Shown here: positions 1 to 7,300 of the stretch, in pieces | How the letters are laid out: every line of letters starts with the position of its first letter | How positions within the stretch are numbered: the first letter of the stretch is position 1 | Source: Prolixibacteraceae bacterium | Lineage (GTDB): Bacteria > Bacteroidota > Bacteroidia > Bacteroidales > Prolixibacteraceae | Length of the DNA stretch: 9,941 nt | NCBI GenBank assembly: GCA_003457135.1 | Contig: DMSQ01000081.1 | Span: 1 to 9,941 of the forward strand | Reading direction: 5' to 3' | Notes under the pieces: generated by a model | Database searches by the model: none | What the model saw: only the letters and a program-made list of their open reading frames with translations | Told to the model about the DNA's origin: nothing | Position numbers and translations under genes: made by a program

Positions 1-78
1 TTATTTTAAGTGGACAGTCATGACCTATTTGGGTAAATAAGGGAATAAAATCCTCTCCAATCAAAAAAATCATGCCAA
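1..78. other. Unassigned sequence beyond transposase stop
   Basis: This short stretch lies just downstream of the transposase stop and would be expected to contain the end of the insertion sequence. I see no convincing terminal inverted repeat, because the opposite end of the element is missing and cannot be compared. No gene is visible. Confidence 0.3.
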
Positions 79-470
79 TTAAGAGTTGAAAATAAGAGCA
101 ATGTAAGTTAGGGCTAGTCGGCTAAAGACATTTACCATTAGACCTTTTGTCGATCTTACTTTTGACGCTCTTTGAATATCTGTTTTTTCAATCAGCCAAT
201 TGAATAACGATTCGATAGGTTGTCTGATCTTTGAAACAGCAGTAGTTAACAGGTCACTTGCGGTTTTATTCCATTGCTTTAACGCCTCAACCTGACCTTT
301 GACAGCCTTAACTGGGTTAACATCAATGAGTTTTGGCTATTTCCAGCATCCTGAAAATATTGGGAGTCATTATATATTTTATCGCCGAAGAAAGTACGGT
401 TTTCAATTTCGCTCCAAGAGTTAGTTGCATAAATATGGCAAATTATCGAACAGAAACGAACTGCACCTAT
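79..470 (-). pseudogene. Degenerate transposase 3' fragment (DDE type, IS982-like)
   Basis: Read on the minus strand, the region gives a transposase C-terminal part in two frames. The upstream frame contains WSEIENRTFFGDKIYND, with the GDK-Y context usual around the second catalytic aspartate of DDE transposases. The downstream frame contains SKIRQPIESLFNWLIEKT and then SKVRSTKGLMVNVF, ending in a TAA at 79-81. The two frames are joined if one C is added to the CCC run (minus strand) at 314-316, giving L-T-P-V-K at the junction, so a single-base deletion is the simplest explanation. A further in-frame stop lies at 471-473. The N-terminal half of the enzyme is missing, and the homology fades where the capF remnant begins. 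The family (IS982-like) is assigned from memory of the RQPIES...KVRS pattern; a related DDE family is possible. No inverted repeats or target duplication could be identified. The element cannot be active as it stands. Confidence 0.75.
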
Positions 471-474
471 TTAT

Positions 475-1024
475 CCCATAGCAAACACATCTGAAGCAAA
501 GGTCTCAGAGATACTTGCATTACTCGAAAATTATTAAATACAATATTATGAAAATAAAGCTATCCCTGAAATTAATAATAGATTTGAATTGAATCTTTTT
601 AATAACTTCCGATCGTATATAGATCATTCAAATCATTTCCCGGTCATATTGAAAAAGCATACGGATAATAGGGGGAGTTTTGTAGAAACTGTAAAATCAT
701 CGATAGATAGGAGGATAGTTCTCATATTCGACCACTCATAAAGGAATTACCCGTGGAGAACACTTTTATACCTGCAAAATTGAAAGATTTACAGTAATAC
801 AGGGTAAAGCTGTAATTGAGTTACATAAGATCGGGACTAATGAAGTATGTCACTTCGAACTTGATAGCGTAATCCCAGCTTTTGTTGACATGCCAATTTG
901 GTACACTCATAATATTTCCAATGCCCGTACTGAGGATTTATTAACATCGTTTTGGATTAATGAGTTTTTTGATCCTGCTGATCCAGACACATACTTTGAA
1001 AAAGTTAGAATGCTGGACTCATAA
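475..1024 (+). pseudogene. capF: capF/wbjC-type reductase remnant (cupin half)
   Basis: This is the 3' part of a gene for the bifunctional enzyme known as CapF/WbjC/FnlB, which works with CapE and CapG in making UDP-N-acetyl-L-fucosamine. Three corrected segments line up with the end of the SDR domain and the C-terminal cupin domain: EAKVSEILALLENY, then AIPEINNRFELNLFNNFRSYI and HTDNRGSFVETVKSSI, then STTHKGITRGEHFYTCKIER, MPIWYTHNIS and FFDPADPDTYFE before the TAA at 1022-1024. Lesions are a TAA at 535-537, a tandem GATA duplication at 702-709 that shifts the frame, and a TAG at 716-718 where GGQ would be expected. Removing one GATA restores S-S-I-G-G across the break. The N-terminal NAD(P)-binding domain (family length about 370 residues) is gone. 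No usable start remains for the cupin part. The gene is non-functional; identification is strong, the upstream limit approximate. Confidence 0.85.
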
Positions 1025-1103
1025 TTATTAACGTTATTTCTAAATACTATAAATTTATAAAATTGAAGGTCTGAAGTTATATTAACTAAATATTTCATAC
1101 ATT

Positions 1104-1796
1104 ATGAACAAGCAACAATTGACGGAGCTTATTGAAAAATATTTTACTAATCATAGTGAAATTAGAGTTCTAGATGCCGGATGTGGATCCGAAGTTCATC
1201 TGGAATTATCTAAAAAATTAAAGATTACGGGCCTTGATATTTCTATTGAGCAATTGGAAAGGAATAATTATATTTCCGATAAAATTTGTACCGACCTTCA
1301 GACATATAACTTTCAAGATTCTTCATTTGACGTTATAATTTGTTGGTATGTCTTAGAACATATTAAATATCCCCGGAATGTGATACTTAAATTTATTAAG
1401 GCACTAGAACCCAATGGACTTCTTTTTTTGGCTCTGCCAAATATTTGGTCTGTCAAAGGAATTATTACAAAATTTACTCCAACATTTATACATATTTGGT
1501 TTTATCGAAATATACTTAAATACCGGTCTGCTGGCATAAATGGTAATGGCCCTTTTAAAACATATCTTAAAAAAGACATTAGCCCAAATAAAATAAAACA
1601 ACTTGCACATGAAAATAATCTTGAAATAGTTTATTTTTCCTTTGAAAATTTGCCTGATTTTCAAAGGAAGATAAAGCAAAATCTTTTAATGTATGTAATC
1701 CAGGCGTTTGTTAGTTCTGTACTCTGGCTATTCAGTTTTGGGAAAATTAAATTGAGAAATCCTAATTTCGTAGTTGTCCTTGAAAAAACAACATAA
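1104..1796 (+). CDS. Class I SAM-dependent methyltransferase
   Basis: A 230-residue protein with a Rossmann methyltransferase fold of the Methyltransf_11/UbiE-like type. Motif I is VLDAGCGS (residues 22-29), which binds S-adenosylmethionine. GLDIS (43-47) supplies the acidic residue at the end of strand 2, and FDVIICWYVLEHI (75-87) is the motif IV/post-IV region with the common LEH signature. A hydrophobic stretch at about 193-214 followed by basic residues could attach it to the inner membrane. It is the first intact gene after the capF remnant, 79 bp downstream of it and 38 bp before the GT4 gene, so it probably belongs to the same transcript as the glycan genes. By context it may methylate a sugar or lipid-linked intermediate, but the acceptor cannot be read from the sequence. 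The ATG at 1104 is chosen because it gives the normal short N-terminal helix before motif I; no Shine-Dalgarno is visible. Confidence 0.85.
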   Translation: MNKQQLTELIEKYFTNHSEIRVLDAGCGSEVHLELSKKLKITGLDISIEQLERNNYISDKICTDLQTYNFQDSSFDVIICWYVLEHIKYPRNVILKFIKALEPNGLLFLALPNIWSVKGIITKFTPTFIHIWFYRNILKYRSAGINGNGPFKTYLKKDISPNKIKQLAHENNLEIVYFSFENLPDFQRKIKQNLLMYVIQAFVSSVLWLFSFGKIKLRNPNFVVVLEKTT

Positions 1797-1834
1797 GATT
1801 ATACTTAATTTTATTAATAAGTACTGTAATATTT

Positions 1835-3028
1835 ATGTATAAAAGCAATAAAAATGAAACAAAAAAAATCCTATTAATTGAGATATGCAACTTTATTGAT
1901 TATCCAATCGGAGGATATTTATCCTTTGCAAAGCAAATGCTCACTGCCTTCGGGAATCAATTGGTTTTAGTTGGACTTTCAACTGACAATACTCCAACAG
2001 GTAAATGGATTAAAAAGGAAATTGATGGTATTACTTATGACTATTTTTCGGTTGGAAAAGTAAAGAAAACCAACAAAAAAACATTTATTCCAATCCGATT
2101 AAAATCATATTTCCTTGTAAAAAGATATCAAAGACAAATTTTAAGCATAGGTATTGAGAATATATTTATTCAAACACCCGAGGTACTTTTCGCATTAAAT
2201 AGAAGTAACTTAAAGAACCTGTGTGCAAGAATACCCGGTGTTGAAAATCCAATGAGTATTTCCAGATATTGGTACGGAAAATTTTTTACAAAAATTTTCG
2301 ACCATTTTTATTTTAGAAAAATTAATATTGCAAAAATTATCCTTGCATCTGCTGATAATGTCTCGATTCATAATTTTATTAATAGAGGCAAGGGTGTAGT
2401 ACCAATTTCAAGAGTAATACAATTTCCGACAAGAGTAAATACAGACATTTTTCGAAAAACACAAAAAGAAAATGAACGAATAGAATTGGGATTATCTCTG
2501 CATGATAAGATCATAGTAACAACAGGACGTTTAAGTCAACTTAAAGGATGGAAATTTATGCTCGATTGTTTCTTAAAGTTTAAAAATATCTATCCTAATT
2601 CGATATTCATTTTTTTAGGCGATGGTGAGGATCGGTTAAAAATTGAAGAGTATATTGATAAGGAAAAGATTGGTCAGAATGTAAAAATAACTGGTAGAAT
2701 CTCTCATCAATTGTTGGCAAAATATCTTAATGCAGCTGATTTATATATTATGGGCTCTTATGTTGAGGGTTGGGCTACATCATTAGTAGAGGCTGTATCA
2801 TGTGCAAAACCTGTAGTTTGTTCCAATTTCAGTAGTGCAAAAGAATTAATTGAAAATGGAATAAATGGGTATGTTATTGAAAATAGAAATACAGAAGAAT
2901 TTGTCCGGTCTATGCTGGATTGTTTTAATATACCTGAAGAAAACCTTTTAATTAAATCAATGGAAATGCAGCAATATTCAGTTTCAGATTTAAAAAACTC
3001 AATTCTAAAGCATTGGAAACTAATATAA
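1835..3028 (+). CDS. Glycosyltransferase family 4 (GT-B fold)
   Basis: A 397-residue retaining glycosyltransferase of the GT4 type, normal in length. The N-terminal domain starts KKILLIEI and carries the glycine pair G26-G27 typical of the acceptor-side loop. The C-terminal domain holds TGRLSQLKGW (T230 onward), whose R232 and K237 correspond to the residues that grip the donor diphosphate, then FLGDGED and the E-x7-E motif (E311 and E319, in VEGWATSLVEA). No signal peptide or membrane span is visible, so it should act at the cytoplasmic face of the inner membrane, adding a sugar from a nucleotide donor to a lipid-linked glycan. Donor and acceptor are unknown. It follows the methyltransferase by 38 bp and is separated by a single base from the acetyltransferase start, which suggests translational coupling. 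Its DNA is strikingly AT-rich: the 60 bases at 2281-2340 contain 8 G or C. Confidence 0.92.
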   Translation: MYKSNKNETKKILLIEICNFIDYPIGGYLSFAKQMLTAFGNQLVLVGLSTDNTPTGKWIKKEIDGITYDYFSVGKVKKTNKKTFIPIRLKSYFLVKRYQRQILSIGIENIFIQTPEVLFALNRSNLKNLCARIPGVENPMSISRYWYGKFFTKIFDHFYFRKINIAKIILASADNVSIHNFINRGKGVVPISRVIQFPTRVNTDIFRKTQKENERIELGLSLHDKIIVTTGRLSQLKGWKFMLDCFLKFKNIYPNSIFIFLGDGEDRLKIEEYIDKEKIGQNVKITGRISHQLLAKYLNAADLYIMGSYVEGWATSLVEAVSCAKPVVCSNFSSAKELIENGINGYVIENRNTEEFVRSMLDCFNIPEENLLIKSMEMQQYSVSDLKNSILKHWKLI

Positions 3029-3029
3029 A

Positions 3030-3584
3030 ATGGAAGCAATAAGTATCTTTTTTAAGAGGTTACGAGATTTGTATCTAGTAAACTATAAATGGAATCATTA
3101 TCACATTGGTCGCAATTTTCATTCGGGCAGATGTGTATTTCTTTGGGCAAAACATAATATTGAGATTGGGAGCAATTTCTATATAGGTAAATATTCAATT
3201 ATTGAATGTGATGTAGCTATTGGAAATAATGTCATTTTTGCTAATCATGTATCACTAATTGGCCGCTATGACCATCATTTTCAACAGATAGGTACTCCTA
3301 TCCGCTTGGCAAAACAGATAAGAGATAAGGACTACAATTGGAAGGGACTTAACCAAAAGATAGTTATTGAAGACGATGTTTGGATTGGTCTCGGATCAAT
3401 TGTACTTTCTGGAGTAACCATAAAAACAGGAAGTATAATTGCTGCGGGTTCAGTTGTTACCAAAGACGTTGAGCCTTATTCAATCTATGGAGGGAATCCT
3501 GCACGAAAAATACGGTATCGTTTTGATTCCGATGATCAGCTTAAAGAACATATACGGCTTTATCAGCTTGATTATTTAAAATAG
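3030..3584 (+). CDS. Hexapeptide-repeat O-acetyltransferase (WcaF/CatB type)
   Basis: A 184-residue left-handed beta-helix acyltransferase. Two blocks of hexapeptide repeats are visible, at about residues 42-78 (IEIGSNFYIGKYSIIE, then VAIGNNVIFANHVSLIG) and 111-147 (IVIEDDVWIGLGSIVLSGV, then IAAGSVVTKDV). The terminal signature YGGNPARKI (153-161) is characteristic of the family. The loop between the blocks contains H82 and H83, one of which is the likely catalytic histidine that activates the acceptor hydroxyl. The enzyme should use acetyl-CoA in the cytoplasm to O-acetylate a sugar of the glycan being made; the position modified is unknown. The ATG at 3030 lies one base after the GT4 stop codon, so re-initiation is likely. 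The first 25 residues form a basic amphipathic segment that may touch the membrane. The family is certain; the substrate is not. Confidence 0.92.
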   Translation: MEAISIFFKRLRDLYLVNYKWNHYHIGRNFHSGRCVFLWAKHNIEIGSNFYIGKYSIIECDVAIGNNVIFANHVSLIGRYDHHFQQIGTPIRLAKQIRDKDYNWKGLNQKIVIEDDVWIGLGSIVLSGVTIKTGSIIAAGSVVTKDVEPYSIYGGNPARKIRYRFDSDDQLKEHIRLYQLDYLK

Positions 3585-3590
3585 TTGCTT

Positions 3591-4349
3591 ATGCTTCAAT
3601 CATTTCAAATCCATAATCGTCAACTGAATCAATTACCTAATCGGGCAAAACTTCTGATCACCACGATCAATGCGTATTGCTACAATTTGACTCATATTGA
3701 TGCAGTATATTATCAGGCCTTATTAAGTAGTGATGTTTTGATACCGGATGGAATCAGTGTGGTTTGGGCCATACGATGGTTAACTGGACAAAAACTTCAA
3801 AAAATTGCGGGAGCTGACCTTTTTTTTTATGAGTTGAAACGACTCCAACAAACAGGAGGTAAATGTTTCTTCCTGGGTAGCACAATGACCACATTAAACC
3901 AGATTAAAGAAAAGATAAATCTGGAATATCCCAGAATAAAGGTTGAAACATATTCTCCCCCCTATAAGCCGGTGTTTTCTGAAGATGATAATTCTGCTAT
4001 GCTCATCAGGATCAATGCATTTATACCTGATGTTTTAATGATAGGGATGACGGCTCCCAAACAGGAAAAATGGGCTTACGAGCATTTCAACCAGTTACAG
4101 GTAGGCCATATTTGTTGCATTGGAGCGGTTTTTGATTTTTATGCCGGAATTATTAATCGTGCTCCAAAATGGATGATTAATCTTGGATTGGAATGGTTAT
4201 ATCGTCTGGTCAAAGAACCCAGAAGGATGTGGCGTCGGTATTTAATTGGCAATTTAATGTTTATTGTGTACGTCATTAAAGAAAAAATTAAACAAAAAAA
4301 ACCCCGGGGAACCAATCCCGGGGAATCATACCGAATCGAACCAAACTAA
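3591..4349 (+). CDS. WecG/TagA/CpsF family glycosyltransferase (GT26)
   Basis: About 252 residues from the ATG at 3591. A TTG six bases upstream (3585) gives the same frame but ATG is preferred; both lie just after the acetyltransferase stop. Counting from ATG, the family signatures are T25-I-N27 near strand 1, PDG with D53 as likely catalytic base, AGADLF, the MTAPKQEKW block and GAVFDFYAG followed by RAPKWM. The spacing between T25 and D53 (28 residues) equals that between the two active-site residues I recall for TagA. The end (LEWLYRLVKEPRRMWRRY plus a hydrophobic segment and a lysine-rich tail) matches the membrane-docking appendage of these enzymes. They transfer a sugar such as N-acetylmannosamine or its uronate to an undecaprenyl-diphosphate-linked sugar; the donor here is unknown. 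The last 16 or so codons run through a GC-rich hairpin that looks like a terminator of the opposite gene. The stop directly abuts that of the neighbour. Confidence 0.92.
   Translation: MLQSFQIHNRQLNQLPNRAKLLITTINAYCYNLTHIDAVYYQALLSSDVLIPDGISVVWAIRWLTGQKLQKIAGADLFFYELKRLQQTGGKCFFLGSTMTTLNQIKEKINLEYPRIKVETYSPPYKPVFSEDDNSAMLIRINAFIPDVLMIGMTAPKQEKWAYEHFNQLQVGHICCIGAVFDFYAGIINRAPKWMINLGLEWLYRLVKEPRRMWRRYLIGNLMFIVYVIKEKIKQKKPRGTNPGESYRIEPN
4294..4323 (-). terminator. Intrinsic terminator of the secreted beta-helix gene
   Basis: The arms CCCCGGG (4302-4308) and CCCGGGG (4317-4323) pair perfectly over 7 bp around an 8-base loop. On the minus strand the hairpin is followed at once by eight T residues (complement of A4294-A4301), the classic intrinsic terminator layout. 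It begins 26 bases after the stop codon of the minus-strand gene. On the plus strand no T-run follows the hairpin, so it should not terminate the glycan operon in the same way. It lies wholly within the coding sequence of the GT26 gene. Confidence 0.85.
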
Positions 4350-7300
4350 TTATTGTATAACCAACTTTTGTATTTTTTCACTTGAACCCAGAATAGATTT
4401 TACCAGATATAGACCGGCTGCTTGTCCGTATAGGTTTAACTCCTCAGAAATTCCTGTAATCAGGCGTGAAGCCACTTTTCTTCCGGAAAGGTCAAGTACC
4501 TCGATACGGCTTCCTGCTTCAGGAAGTTCAGAGAAACGAACGGTAAACCGACCCTGGCTTGGATTAGGAAAAACTTCAGTCTGCATCATATTTGCATTTT
4601 GAGGAGCAACTGTTGTAGTCAAAGATTTCATTTTTACCAGGATACTTGCATTTTTGAGATAATTAAGTGATCCTTTAATTGCTGCTGCTTCAACTTTAGA
4701 TTCTAATCCACTTATCTGATTCCATACATAAAGCTGAACTGAAGCGCCATCTTTAAAGCCATCTTTATGCTGACTGCCAGTTGAGGAGGAAGCTATTAAA
4801 CTTGCAGTTCCCAAAGTCAAATTTGAATTTGTAATTTTAAGTGTTCCTACACAAACATCGCCATCGAAAGCGGCAAGTTCGTCTCCGGCTGATAATCCGG
4901 CTTCCCGCAATCCAATAATATTGATATTCATATGGTCAACGCCGTTTCCTTCAGCCTGACTTGAGAAATAACTAGTTTTTTCTGAATAAACCGGAGTATT
5001 TGCCGATTTGGTATAGTTTTGCTGAATGGTAAGGACTGCGCTGGCGCTCATTTTTACCCGATAAGCTTTTCCGGGCACAAAGTTACCAATGCCGTTTTTC
5101 CAGCCGCCATAAACACCCCAATCCTCAATGGAATTACCAGTTTCATCCTGAACTTTAATCAGTTTATTCTGATCAATCAGCGATTGGATAATCATCATGG
5201 CATCCAATGCGTCAGTTCTTGGAAATGAAATGATATTCCATCCTGCATTTAAAGGAATATCCAATGGCAGTGCTATTGAATGGCCTGTAACCTGAAGGGT
5301 GCAATTTTCGGCCACCTTAATCTTGTAACCTTCTGTTTGCTGAAAAGAACCCAGGTTATTAATCCAACCACCAAAACTGCCCCAGTTTTCATAAGAGTTA
5401 CCAGATTCATCCTGAATTTTAATCAGGTTTCCATCAGCAACAATCGGTTGGGTCACAACAATAACAACAGGATCGGAAGGAGCCACATAAGTTGAAATCA
5501 TATTGTACCCCTTTTTGAGTTCAAGTATTTGAGAATATTCAGTAGGTGCGCTTGGAATCACCGGATTTGAAGCAACTGAAGCCAACGAAGTTCCGGCTGA
5601 ATTGGTAGCCTTAACCGTAAATGTATATGAAGTACCGTTCGTTAAACCGGTAATAGTGTGAGTAAGTGAAGTTGATCCGGCATTGACATCCGTTCCACCT
5701 GCTGGAATTGAGGTAACCGTATAACCAGTGATAGCCGAACCACCATTGTTCGCTGGCGCCACAAATGAAACTGAAGCGCTTGTATTTCCGGCGATAGCAA
5801 CAACTGAAGTTGGAGCCGCTGGCACAACAGCATTTGCAGCATAAGTTAAAATGGCAGGATTTGTAAGTGAACCATTGTTTGTTGGTGCTAAACTAATACT
5901 TCCGGCAGCAGTTGGGGTAATACTGAATGTTTGAGCTGTGGAAGAACTGGAGAATGTAAGAACTTTTGCTGAAAGTCCCTCACTTCCTGTACCAGTTGGA
6001 GTGATCGTAATTGTTCCGGTATAAGGATTATCAGGAGTAACCGTGAAGTTTGCAGAAGCGCTGTTTACATTACCGGAAGATGGGCCTATAAACAGGAAGC
6101 CAGTGGCAACAGGGGCTTTAGGAGTCACCGAATTTGAAGCAGATGAAGCCACTGAGGTTCCAACTGAATTCGTAGCCTTAACAGTAAATGTATATGAGGC
6201 GCCATTCGTTAATCCGGTAATGGTGTGAGTAAGTGAAGTTGATCCGGCATTGGCATCAACTCCCCCTGCAGGAATAGAAGTAACAGTATATCCAGTAATT
6301 GCTGAACCACCATTACTTAAGGGTGCAACAAAAGTTACTGAAGCGCTTGCATTTCCGGCAGTGGCAACAACTGAAGTAGGAGTGCCTGGAACAACGGCTG
6401 GAGTTAAATCTTTCATCAATACTACTGAAGTAAAAGGTTGCAACGTAATACTTCCGACATATTTGGTTCCTTTCACATCAATCATCGGTTGAGATAAACT
6501 TACAGTTTTAGCTGATTTGGTTTCGTTATATTCAAACTGTAAATCATTTTCGTTGGTAATGGATTGAGGCGATTTTTTTGAATTGGCATCCTGAACTGAA
6601 ACAGTCTGCCATTGAGCTAATGTTTTATATTGATCATACAAAGATGGTAAATTTGTATTGATTGTATTTATATCGTCTATTGGTCTTGTATAATAGTTAT
6701 TATTGAATGTAAGAGTTGTAAAAGTTGTTGTATAACTTGTATATCTTGTAATATACCTAAAAGGATATTGAGTTGTTTTTTTTGCAACTAATATATTACC
6801 CGTTAGTGTATTATTTGATAAATTATCTTCATTTAACCAATTCTGCATTCCAAACCCAATCTGACAATTATACACAATGTTATCTTTAATAACATTATTA
6901 TTGGCTTTATGTAATTTAATTCCCTCTATTGCACACTCAGAAATTGAATTATTCTTAACTTCTATGTTTGTTGAATATTCATCCAGATATATTCCACTGC
7001 CTAATGATTTTATAATTAAATTACCATCAATTACTAAGGCTGTATGTGATCCATCAGTGTAAATTGAGCCATGATCACTATTTAAAAGACAAGTGCTATA
7101 TATATAATTATTTTTAATTATACCAACATCAACCAAACTGGAAAGAAGAATACCATTAGTCGCTGTATTCCGAATAATATTGTTCAGAACGGTAGGATTA
7201 TTACTATAAATGTAAACAGCAGATATTCCTGCCAACCAAACATTCCCCTGACCTACTATTATTGCATTATTAGATATAGAATTATTAGTAATTGTTGCAT

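Noticed and set aside
474..530. Minus-strand continuation of the transposase (ASISETFASDVFAMG)
   Set aside because: The plus strand of the same bases reads as CapF family sequence (EAKVSEILALLENY), and a stop at 471-473 separates it from the transposase frame, so the minus reading is probably a shadow.
1048..1059. Perfect 12-bp palindrome TATAAATTTATA
   Set aside because: Pure A/T palindromes of this length are expected by chance in such AT-rich intergenic DNA, and nothing nearby supports an operator.
907..1098. Minus-strand open frame of 63 codons
   Set aside because: It lies antisense to the clearly recognisable end of the capF remnant (THNIS...DPADPDTYFE) and shows no family features.
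3585..3590. TTG codon as start of the GT26 gene
   Set aside because: An ATG two codons later gives the same protein, and ATG is much more common as a start in this phylum.
4264..4602. Plus-strand open frame of 112 codons
   Set aside because: It overlaps the end of the GT26 gene in another frame and the antisense of the type IX sorting domain; it has no start context or family signature.
5642..6492. Several open frames of 60-80 codons on both strands within the Fn3 region
   Set aside because: They repeat because the underlying Fn3 coding DNA is duplicated; they are shadows of the minus-strand gene.
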